A stretch of 49,104 bases of DNA from Sulfurimonas sp. (GTDB lineage: Bacteria > Campylobacterota > Campylobacteria > Campylobacterales > Sulfurimonadaceae). Below are positions 9,965 through 19,587 of the stretch, piece after piece. Both the position numbers and the translations under genes were made by a program. The notes beneath the pieces were generated by a model, which made no database searches, was not told where the DNA came from, and saw only the letters and a list, made by a program, of their open reading frames with translations. The stretch covers positions 1 through 49,104 of the forward strand of contig JALWSY010000129.1 in assembly GCA_027083035.1 (NCBI GenBank), written 5' to 3'. The stretch's first letter is position 1; every line of letters starts with the position of its first letter.

Positions 9965-12900
9965 TTGAGCGCACAACCTTTTACACACCTTCATCTCCAT
10001 ACAGAGTATTCACTCCTTGATGGAGCCAATAAACTTACAAATCTAGTCTCACGCGTCAAAGAGCTTGGCATGACCTCGGTTGCCATGACAGATCACGGCA
10101 ATATGTTTGGCGCTATCGATTTCTACAAACAGATGACAGCAGCGGGCATCAAGCCTATTATCGGGATGGAAGGGTATATCCATAATGGTGAAGATATAGG
10201 TGATAAAAGCACAAAACAGCGTTTTCATATCTGCTTGTATGCGAAAAACAAAAAAGGGTATGAGAACCTGATGTATCTTGCATCACAAGCCTACATTCAC
10301 GGTATGTACTACTTTCCCCGCATCAATAAAAAAGAGCTTAGAGAACACTCCGAAGGGCTTATCTGTACAAGTGCCTGCCTGCAAGGGGAGGTGAGTTGGC
10401 ATCTCAACTTGGCAAATGAGAGAAATGTAAAAAATGGCGCACTTGGGTATGAGGGTGCTTTAGAGGTAGCGCGAGAGTATCAGGAGATATTTGGCGATGA
10501 CTTTTATCTTGAGCTTATGCGTCATGGGATAGGGGATCAGCTCTTTATAGATGATCAGATACTTAAAATCTCTCAAGAGACAGGCATCAAAGTTGTCGCA
10601 ACAAATGACACGCACTACACCTACCCAAATGATGCACAGTACCATGAGGCTTTTATGTGTATCGGGATGAATAAACTCTATGATGATCCTAACCGTATGC
10701 GTCACTCGGTACATGAGTTCTATCTCAAATCGCCCGAGCAGATGGCGATGATCTTTGCAGATATTCCTGAAGCGTTAGAGCATACCCAAGAGATAGTCGA
10801 TAAGTGTGAAGAGTTTGTGCCTATCGTAAAGACACCGACGCCTCCTAACTTCAAGTTTACCAAAGAGTATGCAAAGGCTGATGGACTCGAGATAGACCAT
10901 CAAGATGATCCGCCACTCCCTCCTGATGCCACAGAGGAGCAAAAAAAGAAGCATATGCTTGCTGCTGATAAGAATGATGCAGAGTATTTTGTCTATAAAT
11001 GTAGAGAGGGGTTAGAGCGCCGACTCAAAATCGTACCACCAGAACGCCACCAAGAGTACAAAGAGCGTTTAGAGTATGAGATGGATATCATCAACTCAAT
11101 GAAGTTTCCGGGCTATATGATGATAGTCTGGGATTTTGTTATCGCAGCAAAGAAGATGGGCATCGCTGTTGGCCCCGGGCGTGGAAGTGCTGCTGGAAGT
11201 TTGGTTGCCTACTCACTAGATATTACCGACATTGACCCGATGAAGTATGACCTGCTTTTTGAGCGTTTCTTAAATCCTGAACGCGTAAGTATGCCCGATA
11301 TCGATATGGACTTTATGCAGGCGCGTCGTGGAGAGGTTATCGACTATGTTGTAGAGAAGTATGGACGTAATCAGGTGGCACAAATCATCACCTTTGGTTC
11401 TCTCCTTGCAAAAGGGGTAATCCGTGATGTTGCCCGTGTTTTGGATATGCCACTCTCCCAAGCAGATAAGATGGCAAAACTCATCCCTGATGAGCTAGGC
11501 ATCACACTCAACGGTAAAATGAAAGGTGGTGAGTTTAAAGAGGGTGCGTTTCAAAAAGAGCCAAAGATAGCTGAACTCATAGAGAGTGATGCAAACGCCA
11601 AGCGAGTTTGGGAGTTTGCGAAAAAACTAGAAGGTCTCAAGCGAAACTCAGGGATACACGCTGCGGGTGTGGTTATCTCCAATGAGGAGCTTTGGAAAAA
11701 GACACCTATCTATAAGCCAAGTGGGGAGGACACTTTTGTTACGCAGTATTCGCTTAACTATATGGAGGATATTGACCTTATAAAGTTTGACTTCCTTGGA
11801 CTTAAGACACTTGATGTTATTCAAAATGCAGTTAAGCTTATTAAGCGTCGTTATGACATAGATGTCAACTGGGATACCATTGATGTAGATGATGCAAAGG
11901 TGTATGAGGTTATTCAGACAGGTGAGACGGTAGGAATGTTCCAGATAGAGTCCTCGGGGATGCAAGATCTCAACCGTCGCCTCAAGCCCTCTAATTTTGA
12001 AGACCTTATCGCGGTCTTGGCACTTTACCGTCCGGGACCTATGGAGTCTGGGATGCTTGATGACTTCATCGAGCGTAAGCATGGACGCAAGAAGGTTTAC
12101 TACCCCTTTGAAGAGGTAAGTTTTGATCTGCTCAAAGATACGCTTGGACCTACTTATGGGATGATTGTCTATCAAGAGCAGGTTATGCAGATAGTGCAGA
12201 TTATTGGGGGGATGAGTCTTGGTGGTGCGGATATCGTGCGTCGTGCCATGGGGAAGAAAAAAGTCGAAGAGATGGAGAAGTATAACCGACTCTTCTCCGA
12301 GGGTGCGCAAAAACTTGGACTTGACTATAAACTTGCTTCAGCTCTTTTTGATCTCATTGAGAAGTTTGCAGGGTATGGTTTTAACAAGTCACACTCAGCA
12401 GCTTACGCGATGGTTACCTTTCAGACAGCATGGCTCAAGACCTACTATCCAAATGAGTTTATGGCAGCACTCCTTACTTCAGATAAGGACAACACCGAAA
12501 AGGTTGTTCGCTACATTGATGAAGTAAAAAGAATGGGCATAGAGTTAGGACCTCCGGATATTTGTGATTCGCAGCTAGAGTTCTCGGCTATTACGAAAGA
12601 TGGCAAAGATATAGTTCTCTTTGGGCTTGGTGGTATTAAGGGTGTTGGCGAGGCAGCCATCCACTCTATGCTTGAGGAGCGAGAGGCAAATGGTGACTAT
12701 GTATCATGGCAGGATTTTGTAAATAGAATAGAGCCAAGCAAGGTAAATAAACGGGTGATAGAGTCCATCATTAAAGCGGGTGGCTTTGACAGGTTTGGTT
12801 ACTCACGAAAGGCACTTTTAGATCAGATAGAGCTAATAGTAGAGACTGCAAAAAAAGCGAGTGAAGCGAAGAAAAATGCAGTAGGGAGTCTCTTTGGAGA

Positions 12901-13597
12901 TGATGAGGCGATTACAACAGTAGAGCTGCATCTGAGCAATAAAGAAGAGTATGAGCTCAAAGAGATTTTAGAGTTTGAGAAAGATACTCTTGGTTTTTAT
13001 GTAAGTGGTCACCCTATGGATGAGTTTAGAGAGGAGCTTGAGCAACTAAACTATACACTCTCTTCAGAGTTGGAAAATGTAAAAGATGGCTCACAAGCTA
13101 TCTTCATAGGAAAAGTTGAAGAGATAACGACAAAAATCAGCAAAAAAGGGAATCAGTTTGGCATCGTAAACCTGATGGATTTTCATGGAAACATCGAGAT
13201 AATGCTCTTTAGTGACAAGTTAGAGAAACTCAAAGAGATGAACCAAGAGGAGCCTATCGCTTTTAAAGGGCGAATCACCCACACCGACTTTGGTCCACGC
13301 ATCAGCATTAGTAAGATAATGACACTCAAAGAGGCGAAAAAAGAGACTAAAAAGGTAAAAAAAGAGGTGCAAGAGGCTCCACCAGAGCCAATAAATCTCG
13401 CAGTTCGACTCAGTAACGGTAGTGATATTTTAGAGAGACTCTACAGCATCATACGCCAACACCCCGGAAACAGACCTCTAAGTGTAACGATAGTCTCTAA
13501 GCTTCACAATGTAGTCATTGACTCCGCTATACGAGTGGACTCTAAGATACTTGAAGTTTTAGAGGGGAATGAGTTAGTTGATGTTTTAAGGGCATAA
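9965..13597 (+). CDS. dnaE: DNA polymerase III alpha subunit
   Basis: A 1210-residue replicative polymerase. The N-terminal PHP domain starts at FTHLHLHTEYSLLDGANK (residues 6-23), the polymerase palm has the catalytic aspartates D445 and D447 in MPDIDMDF and the third at about D609 in KFDFLGL, and the fingers carry the VGPGRGSAAGSLVAY segment. A helix-hairpin-helix and an OB-fold domain (about 1030-1100) lie towards the C-terminus. Length matches the family. The start is TTG, chosen because GAGGG lies seven bases upstream and the PHP domain begins at once. Codon use is richer in C and G at third positions than the following cassette, whose first gene begins 15 bases after the dnaE stop with no terminator between. 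Confidence 0.97.
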   Translation: MSAQPFTHLHLHTEYSLLDGANKLTNLVSRVKELGMTSVAMTDHGNMFGAIDFYKQMTAAGIKPIIGMEGYIHNGEDIGDKSTKQRFHICLYAKNKKGYENLMYLASQAYIHGMYYFPRINKKELREHSEGLICTSACLQGEVSWHLNLANERNVKNGALGYEGALEVAREYQEIFGDDFYLELMRHGIGDQLFIDDQILKISQETGIKVVATNDTHYTYPNDAQYHEAFMCIGMNKLYDDPNRMRHSVHEFYLKSPEQMAMIFADIPEALEHTQEIVDKCEEFVPIVKTPTPPNFKFTKEYAKADGLEIDHQDDPPLPPDATEEQKKKHMLAADKNDAEYFVYKCREGLERRLKIVPPERHQEYKERLEYEMDIINSMKFPGYMMIVWDFVIAAKKMGIAVGPGRGSAAGSLVAYSLDITDIDPMKYDLLFERFLNPERVSMPDIDMDFMQARRGEVIDYVVEKYGRNQVAQIITFGSLLAKGVIRDVARVLDMPLSQADKMAKLIPDELGITLNGKMKGGEFKEGAFQKEPKIAELIESDANAKRVWEFAKKLEGLKRNSGIHAAGVVISNEELWKKTPIYKPSGEDTFVTQYSLNYMEDIDLIKFDFLGLKTLDVIQNAVKLIKRRYDIDVNWDTIDVDDAKVYEVIQTGETVGMFQIESSGMQDLNRRLKPSNFEDLIAVLALYRPGPMESGMLDDFIERKHGRKKVYYPFEEVSFDLLKDTLGPTYGMIVYQEQVMQIVQIIGGMSLGGADIVRRAMGKKKVEEMEKYNRLFSEGAQKLGLDYKLASALFDLIEKFAGYGFNKSHSAAYAMVTFQTAWLKTYYPNEFMAALLTSDKDNTEKVVRYIDEVKRMGIELGPPDICDSQLEFSAITKDGKDIVLFGLGGIKGVGEAAIHSMLEEREANGDYVSWQDFVNRIEPSKVNKRVIESIIKAGGFDRFGYSRKALLDQIELIVETAKKASEAKKNAVGSLFGDDEAITTVELHLSNKEEYELKEILEFEKDTLGFYVSGHPMDEFREELEQLNYTLSSELENVKDGSQAIFIGKVEEITTKISKKGNQFGIVNLMDFHGNIEIMLFSDKLEKLKEMNQEEPIAFKGRITHTDFGPRISISKIMTLKEAKKETKKVKKEVQEAPPEPINLAVRLSNGSDILERLYSIIRQHPGNRPLSVTIVSKLHNVVIDSAIRVDSKILEVLEGNELVDVLRA

Positions 13598-13612
13598 AAC
13601 AGAGGTTCATAT

Positions 13613-14398
13613 ATGCTAAAGAAGAAAAAAATTATAAAGCAAGCGCTTCTTTTTAAAGAGGATAATCCAACATATTCTAAAATTAAAGAGCTTCATAAAC
13701 AAGTATTAGAGTATCAACAAGATAACGAGGTCTATTTTTTAGAAGCTAAACGTGGTTTGAAGAGTTTTATAAAAAATGAAGAGGAGTTTTTTACATTTCT
13801 TTCACAACTCTTAGGTGTTTCAATATGTACATTTGAAGAGTTAGAAAAAATGTTACAAGTGGAAAGTCGAAGTGAAAATATAAAAAATAGTAGTGATTCA
13901 AAATCAAATTTTATTAAAATTTTTGATCAAGTAGTAGTTGTAAAGAAAAAGGGTGAAGTAAGTAAACTTTATAGAGAAGATGAATTGTATGAACTTGTAG
14001 ATATAGACTCTTTTGTTGCTATTGAAAATGGAGAAACTTTTTTAAATATTGATAAGTATGCTAAATATTTTCAAGTAGAATATTTTGTTTACTTATCAGG
14101 TTATGCAACTACTTTAACTCGAAGTTTTTTAAAATTGAAAGAGGTAGAATTTTATCTCGACTATGATATTGAAGGGATGAATATCTATGAGAGTTTTGAA
14201 TGTAAAAAGAAAACATTGCACATTCCTGAAAATATAGAGCAATACTTTGCAGGTGAAAAGTATCATAATGTAGAACTCTATAAAAAACAAAGAAAAAGGT
14301 TAAAAAAAAGGTACTCACAAGAAGCAAGTGTTATTATTGAACTTATAAAGAGATACGCAACAGTAGTGGAACAAGAGATAATATATGAAGCATATTGA
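13613..14398 (+). CDS. Toprim-like nuclease subunit of a Wadjet-type system (JetD/MksG-like)
   Basis: A 261-residue protein, first of four tightly coupled genes. Its C-terminal half has the residue pattern of a Toprim fold as found in the JetD nuclease: an acidic N-G-E segment, IENGETF with E138, then a strand-helix (VEYFVYLSGYATTLTRSFL), then an aspartate pair D183-x-D185 in YLDYDIEG. These would bind the metal for DNA cleavage. The N-terminal half is charged and helical, like the arm domain of JetD but shorter; known JetD proteins are usually near 350-400 residues. The start follows AGAGG about seven bases upstream. It overlaps the next gene by 14 bases. Assignment is from motif order and neighbours. 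Confidence 0.62.
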   Translation: MLKKKKIIKQALLFKEDNPTYSKIKELHKQVLEYQQDNEVYFLEAKRGLKSFIKNEEEFFTFLSQLLGVSICTFEELEKMLQVESRSENIKNSSDSKSNFIKIFDQVVVVKKKGEVSKLYREDELYELVDIDSFVAIENGETFLNIDKYAKYFQVEYFVYLSGYATTLTRSFLKLKEVEFYLDYDIEGMNIYESFECKKKTLHIPENIEQYFAGEKYHNVELYKKQRKRLKKRYSQEASVIIELIKRYATVVEQEIIYEAY

Positions 14399-15479
14399 TT
14401 TACTTAAACTTCTCGATAGAAACTCAAAACTTATTGATAGAGCATATAGGGGGGAGTTTATACAGAATATTGATAAGGAATTACTAGAATCAACACTCTT
14501 TATAAAAATAAATAAACGCTACAAACTCAATAAAAACTATTTAAATTTTGCAGATTCTATTATACAAAGAGTTGACTACAGTATTATCTTTGGTGAGTAT
14601 AAAAAAGAGTACAAAGAGTTAGTTAAGCTTAAAAAAAGGTATGCTGAAACAGAAAATGAATACTATAAAAAGAGTATTGAGTACTGTATTGAAAATCTTT
14701 ATGAAAAATTTTATAATCGTGATAGGGAGATACAGATTCTTTTGCAACGCTTGGAGAATGACACCTCTTTGGAGATAGATATTCTTCTTGAAAATGCAAC
14801 AGATATTTTAGAGAAAATTTATGAGCTAATCTTGGCAAATGAACAGATAGGAGAGCTTTTTCGTAAAGATTTACGAGGTTTGGCTAGGAGTATTGATACC
14901 TTGCTTCAAAGTATTAGTCCGAGTTTTTTAGAGTATATTCAAAATATAGACAAATATATAGATCAGATTAACCGTTATATATTGCAAACGCAAAAAAGAA
15001 GAGTACAAAATAGGCAGTTAGCAGGTTTAGCAAATCTTATTTTAAGTGAGGAGTCTTCTACTTTAGATGAACAGTTACATGCTACATCTCATAAGTGCTA
15101 TTTTACTTATCCAATATCTCAAAAAAGTAGAGTCTATGTTTATCCTACTGATAAAGAGATATATAGACTTAAAAAAGCAATAAAAGAGATTCTTTTTGGG
15201 TTGCATACTAAGCCTGTTAAAAAAGAAGGTTTTATAAAAAAACAGAAATATGAAAAGCTTGATATTGTAAACATAGATAGAATATTAATGGATTTAGATT
15301 CTACTAAGAGTGAAGATGTTTTTATCTTTGTAAAAGAACATCCTGAACTACAAAAGTACAAGGGAAGACATCTTATCGATGAGTCCTTTAAAATATTTCT
15401 TGCTCTTACAACGCGAGAGCAAATGTATTTTACAAAAAAGTTTAATGAGTACAATATTAAGGTGGCGATATGGGTTTAG
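14385..15479 (+). CDS. Kleisin-like subunit of a Wadjet-type SMC complex (JetA/MksF-like)
   Basis: A 364-residue, almost wholly helical, charged protein with no enzymatic motif. It starts inside the end of the nuclease-like gene (14-base overlap) and its own end overlaps the next gene by 10 bases. In condensin-like systems (MksBEF, MukBEF, JetABC) the protein of this size encoded beside the small kite gene and the SMC gene is the kleisin, which bridges the two ATPase heads through winged-helix ends. The N-terminal 60 residues and the last 80 residues could form such domains, with a helical middle. I do not recognise the sequence itself; the call is from order, size and fold impression. Confidence 0.55.
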   Translation: MKHIDLLKLLDRNSKLIDRAYRGEFIQNIDKELLESTLFIKINKRYKLNKNYLNFADSIIQRVDYSIIFGEYKKEYKELVKLKKRYAETENEYYKKSIEYCIENLYEKFYNRDREIQILLQRLENDTSLEIDILLENATDILEKIYELILANEQIGELFRKDLRGLARSIDTLLQSISPSFLEYIQNIDKYIDQINRYILQTQKRRVQNRQLAGLANLILSEESSTLDEQLHATSHKCYFTYPISQKSRVYVYPTDKEIYRLKKAIKEILFGLHTKPVKKEGFIKKQKYEKLDIVNIDRILMDLDSTKSEDVFIFVKEHPELQKYKGRHLIDESFKIFLALTTREQMYFTKKFNEYNIKVAIWV

Positions 15480-15997
15480 ATGAGGTTTTTAGGGTTTTAA
15501 ATAAGGGTGTTATGGTCTCGATGCACTCTCAAAAGTATCATGATATTGTAAATTTTTTAATGATAGAAGAGAATTTTGATGAGATGTATCATCTCCTAGA
15601 GAAATTAGGTTTTATACTTAATGGTGAAAATGGATATTTTTTTATCTCAAAAAAAGAGAGCATGAGTGAATCTGAACTTAGTAGTTTTTTAAATGCTCAT
15701 AAGAGAGTTATAGTATCTATTGCTATCTTAAAACAGCTTTTTCCATTTATAGAAAAGGGAAACATACTGAAGCAGACCGATTTCATATATCACTACAAAC
15801 AAAAAGAGGATGCTCTTTTGGAACAGAAGTTTGAGTATGTCTTCGAGAGTAAAGATTTAAAAGATATAGTAGAACGTTTTTTTGACCTACTAGAGAAGTA
15901 TTATATAATAGAAAAAAAAGAGAGTGGTTCTAAAGATGAGTATTTAGTTCTCTCAAGTATAGAGTATTATATGAAAATTGTACAAAGTGTGGCTTAA
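15470..15997 (+). CDS. Kite-like subunit of a Wadjet-type SMC complex (JetB/MksE-like)
   Basis: A 175-residue protein with the pattern of tandem winged helices: helical segments followed by a strand pair such as LLEKLGFILNGENGYFFI (about 43-60), a second helical unit around 75-110 and a third ending in EYLVLSSIEYYMKIV. This is the expected size and fold for MksE/JetB, the dimeric kite subunit that binds the kleisin. It overlaps the kleisin-like gene by 10 bases and the SMC gene starts on the very next base after its stop, a strict stoichiometry-type coupling. Family recognition is moderate. Confidence 0.6.
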   Translation: MGLDEVFRVLNKGVMVSMHSQKYHDIVNFLMIEENFDEMYHLLEKLGFILNGENGYFFISKKESMSESELSSFLNAHKRVIVSIAILKQLFPFIEKGNILKQTDFIYHYKQKEDALLEQKFEYVFESKDLKDIVERFFDLLEKYYIIEKKESGSKDEYLVLSSIEYYMKIVQSVA

Positions 15998-18900
15998 ATG
16001 ATACAAAAACTCATAATGATTAATTCTGCAAATTTTAACTTTTTAGAGGTGAATTTAGAAAAAGACCTCTTTTTTTTAGGTGATAATGGAAGTGGAAAGA
16101 CTACTGTTATTAGAGCAATTCACTATCTCTTTAGTGGTGATGTGAGAAGTCTTGGTATTCCCATGGATAAAGACGGATTTAAAGAATACTACTTTAGATA
16201 TCCTAATTCTTATATGATTTATGTTTTTCAAGATTTTTTTATTTTTATGTATAAAGTGGGTAGTGAGATAGTTAAACTCTTCTCCAAACAGAAGTTTGAT
16301 ATAGCTAGGGTTATAAATACAGAGTCAAAGCTTTATGAGTTAGATGTTATAAAGAAGTATGCCAAAGAGCCAAATATGAAAAAAACTGTAAAATCTTTGG
16401 GTGAATATAGAGATATTATCTATGGAAATGATAAACGCTATTTGGATTTTAGTTTTACAAGCATTAAAAGCAGTAGTGTATTTATAGGGCTTTTTAACGA
16501 GATATTTAATATTGATAAATCAATTATTGACTCTAAAAGTATAAAAAGAGCCATACACACAACGCTTGATAATGAAAAAAAAGTGTTAGAGTTTGAACAT
16601 GATAAATATCTTCAAGATATATATAAATTTCAGTCACAGTATAGATTTTTTAGAGAGTTTGAGAAGCAAAAAGAGAATATAGAGGCTGCATACGAGATAA
16701 AAAATCTTTTATTGAAGTATGAAGAGGAACTTCATGCTTTAGTTTCATATATTTTATATAGTTCAAAAAAAGAGCAAAAACTTCTTGAACTACACGCATC
16801 AAAACTCAAAGCGTTAGAGAGTGATTTAAGTCGTATGAAAAGATTAAAATTAAAGCGACAAGCAACCTTTAATAAGTGTGAGGATAAATATAAGAGTTAC
16901 TGTAACACTTTGATTTTGGATATTGAAGAGATACGAAGATTAGTAGTAACGTTTTCTAAAGAGAATGTTTTAAATCACAGAGACAAAGCAGATAAGTATG
17001 AAGAGACACAAGCGAGGCACAGTCAGGTTCAAGAGCAGTATATTAAACTCAAAAAAGGTTTTGATAATGAGATAGAGAGTATAGAAGCTGAGATAAAATC
17101 GCTCTATTATAAAAGAGATAAAGAACTACATCGTGAACTAGAAAACAAAAAAGAGAATAAAAAAAGATATTTAAAAGAGCAGAGAGATGAAAAGATAAGG
17201 AGTGAAGAGTTAGCTTTTCAAACAAAAGAGAATATTGCAAAAATTGAAGAGGAAAAAATTCGTACAGAGATAAAACTTTTTGAAGCTGATATAAAAAATG
17301 AAAAAGAGAAACTAGATGAGTATGAACAAGAGTCTAAAAAGTATGTCAAAACTCTTAATGAAAAATATGAGGGAGAGGTTGAGAAGAGAAAATCTCTTAT
17401 AGCTACGTATGAAGAGTTTAGAGATACTAAACGAAGAGAGATACAAAAGATAGAGTTTACCAAAGAGGAGTTAGCAAGAAATAAAGAGAGGGAAATTACT
17501 GTTAATACTGAGATTTTTGAGAGTGAAAAGGTAAATATAACAAGAACTATAGAGAAATACACTCGTATGATAGTCTCAAATGCTCACTCTTTTAAAGAGT
17601 TTTTAAATGATGAGGTTGATGGATGGGAGAGTGAATTGTACCCATTTATGGATGAGACTCTTTTAGATAAAAGTGTGGATGAATTAAAACCTAGTGTGAT
17701 AAATCAGGGAAGCCTTTTATCCATAAGAATGCAAACAAGAACTTTGAAGAAAATGCTTACGAAAGATGAAGCAACGCTTAAAATACAGAGTCATACATTA
17801 GAGTTAGAAAATTTAACACTTAGTTATGAGAAGTCCCTGCGTGATATTGAGTTGAAATTTAAAGAAGAACAAGATGTATTAGATCAAAAAATACTTTTTA
17901 TAGAGAGTGATAGAGAGACAAAAAAAGAGAACATGGAGAGGCTTAAAGAGGAAATAGAAGTACTAGGAAAGACAAAAGAGAGAAGACTCTCAGAGTTTAC
18001 TGCTGAATATACGCAGCAGTATCAAAACTATCAAAAGAGTATAACTGACTTTGAAGAGGAGATACAAAACTCTAAAGATGTTATAGCTATGATGGAAGAG
18101 GGTCTAAGAGCGGATAAACGAATTTTAAAAAATGTAATAAAAGATTTAGATGAGGAGTATCAATCACAATTCAAAGAGGAGTATAAGTTACTGCAAGTTT
18201 GGTTACAAGATGAACAAGCTAGAGTAAATAAGTCTATAGAGATTCAAAAGAAGAAAAAGAGTAGTATAACTAAAAATGAGAGACTAAATGAGCTAGATAT
18301 TACTCTTAAAGAATTAGATAGAAAACTTCAAGATATTGGGAGATCTAAACTTTTTTTAGAGGAGTATGAGGAGTCAAAGCAGAAGATAGATTCTCTTATC
18401 TCTTTAGAAAACACCCTTAAAAATACGCAGTTAAGATTTGAGGATTTTAGTCTGAAGGTAGAAGAAAAAACAGAAGAGTATATACATAATATAGAGGTGT
18501 TGGGTGAAGAGAAAAAAGCTCTTTTGAAAGAGGAAAAACTTTTTCAAAAGGGGTTAGAGACTTTTAAGCTTTTAGAGATTAATTTAAGCGATATTGAGAG
18601 TTGTGAAAATGAAGAGTATCTATATAAGCTTGTAGAATCATATAATTCAATTGTAATGCAGTATAAAAGCAGTAAGATAGACCTCAAATCAAAACTTGAC
18701 AAACTTAATAGCTTGAAAAATAGTCATAGTGATATAGATATATACTTTAACTTTGATGCGTATGATAGTGAGCTATACCTCTCTAAAAGTCCAAATATCG
18801 TGACGAAGATAGATGAGGTTTACTTGTATAAAAATAAGACATTACATATCACTAAAGAGAGTGGTAATAAAAAGTTTAGAAATTTTGTAAACAATTCTTT

Positions 18901-19570
18901 ACCTCAAAATATGTCTGTTCTTAACGATAGTGAAGATAAGTTTTTATCACAGGTTGCTAAAATAAACAAGAACCTCTCATCAGTTGACTTTGGTGTGATA
19001 AAAGATATAAAACTTAACCCAAAGATAGGAGATAAAAAGAGTATATCAAAACTCTTAAGAGATCTCAATGAGAGTGTGGCAACACTTAGTTCACTACTTA
19101 ATGAGACATCACTTTTTTATGAGCAGTCAGATGTATTAGCAGAACTTGTACGACTTGAAAGAAAGTTTATAGAGATAAAAAATGAGTTAAAAGGGAGTGC
19201 AATCTCCTTAGAGGATACCATAGATTTAAAACTTTCATTTAAGGAGAATGAGAAGCAGATAACAGAAGTGTCACAATTAAAAAATGAGAGTTCAACAGGT
19301 GGTAGTATGCTGCTTAAAATCGCGATAGCCATTGCTATACTTCAGCTTTTTACAACACAAGATAGAACTCCATTTTTTCTTATTGTTGATGAGGTCTCTC
19401 GCTTACATAGTGATAACCAAGAGAAGTTAAGAACTTTTGCTAACTCCAAAGGTTTTGGTATCGTTTTTGTAACGCCTGAACCAACATACTCAAAACCAGA
19501 GTTTATAAAGTATTATAGATTTCAAAAAAATGGTGATAATGAATTTGAGTCAATAGAATTAAATGTATAA
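15998..19570 (+). CDS. SMC-like ATPase of a Wadjet-type system (JetC/MksB-like)
   Basis: A 1190-residue SMC/Rad50-type motor. The N-terminal head has Walker A GDNGSGKT at 28-35; the C-terminal head has the ABC signature region STGGS at 1099-1103 and Walker B FFLIVDEVSRL with D1131 and E1132. Between about 215 and 990 lie long coiled coils rich in K and E, broken near 525-590 by a more ordered segment (SFKEFLNDEVDGWESEL) resembling the insert found in MksB/JetC-family ATP-binding proteins. Such motors extrude DNA loops; in Wadjet they sense small circular plasmids and hand them to the nuclease subunit. It is not a housekeeping Smc or RecN: length, insert and neighbours differ. The downstream gene starts 17 bases on. 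Confidence 0.75.
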   Translation: MIQKLIMINSANFNFLEVNLEKDLFFLGDNGSGKTTVIRAIHYLFSGDVRSLGIPMDKDGFKEYYFRYPNSYMIYVFQDFFIFMYKVGSEIVKLFSKQKFDIARVINTESKLYELDVIKKYAKEPNMKKTVKSLGEYRDIIYGNDKRYLDFSFTSIKSSSVFIGLFNEIFNIDKSIIDSKSIKRAIHTTLDNEKKVLEFEHDKYLQDIYKFQSQYRFFREFEKQKENIEAAYEIKNLLLKYEEELHALVSYILYSSKKEQKLLELHASKLKALESDLSRMKRLKLKRQATFNKCEDKYKSYCNTLILDIEEIRRLVVTFSKENVLNHRDKADKYEETQARHSQVQEQYIKLKKGFDNEIESIEAEIKSLYYKRDKELHRELENKKENKKRYLKEQRDEKIRSEELAFQTKENIAKIEEEKIRTEIKLFEADIKNEKEKLDEYEQESKKYVKTLNEKYEGEVEKRKSLIATYEEFRDTKRREIQKIEFTKEELARNKEREITVNTEIFESEKVNITRTIEKYTRMIVSNAHSFKEFLNDEVDGWESELYPFMDETLLDKSVDELKPSVINQGSLLSIRMQTRTLKKMLTKDEATLKIQSHTLELENLTLSYEKSLRDIELKFKEEQDVLDQKILFIESDRETKKENMERLKEEIEVLGKTKERRLSEFTAEYTQQYQNYQKSITDFEEEIQNSKDVIAMMEEGLRADKRILKNVIKDLDEEYQSQFKEEYKLLQVWLQDEQARVNKSIEIQKKKKSSITKNERLNELDITLKELDRKLQDIGRSKLFLEEYEESKQKIDSLISLENTLKNTQLRFEDFSLKVEEKTEEYIHNIEVLGEEKKALLKEEKLFQKGLETFKLLEINLSDIESCENEEYLYKLVESYNSIVMQYKSSKIDLKSKLDKLNSLKNSHSDIDIYFNFDAYDSELYLSKSPNIVTKIDEVYLYKNKTLHITKESGNKKFRNFVNNSLPQNMSVLNDSEDKFLSQVAKINKNLSSVDFGVIKDIKLNPKIGDKKSISKLLRDLNESVATLSSLLNETSLFYEQSDVLAELVRLERKFIEIKNELKGSAISLEDTIDLKLSFKENEKQITEVSQLKNESSTGGSMLLKIAIAIAILQLFTTQDRTPFFLIVDEVSRLHSDNQEKLRTFANSKGFGIVFVTPEPTYSKPEFIKYYRFQKNGDNEFESIELNV

Positions 19571-19587
19571 TAATGCGAGGTGAAATA

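Noticed and set aside
11648..12310. Long minus-strand frame of about 220 codons inside dnaE
   Set aside because: It lies wholly within the intact dnaE polymerase domain, has low-complexity composition and no ribosome site or recognisable domain; it mirrors the codon structure of dnaE.
15998..19570. SMC gene as housekeeping Smc, MukB or SbcC
   Set aside because: No ScpA/ScpB or SbcD partner is adjacent; the coupled small partners, the mid-coil insert and the neighbouring Toprim-like gene fit the MksB/JetC type better.
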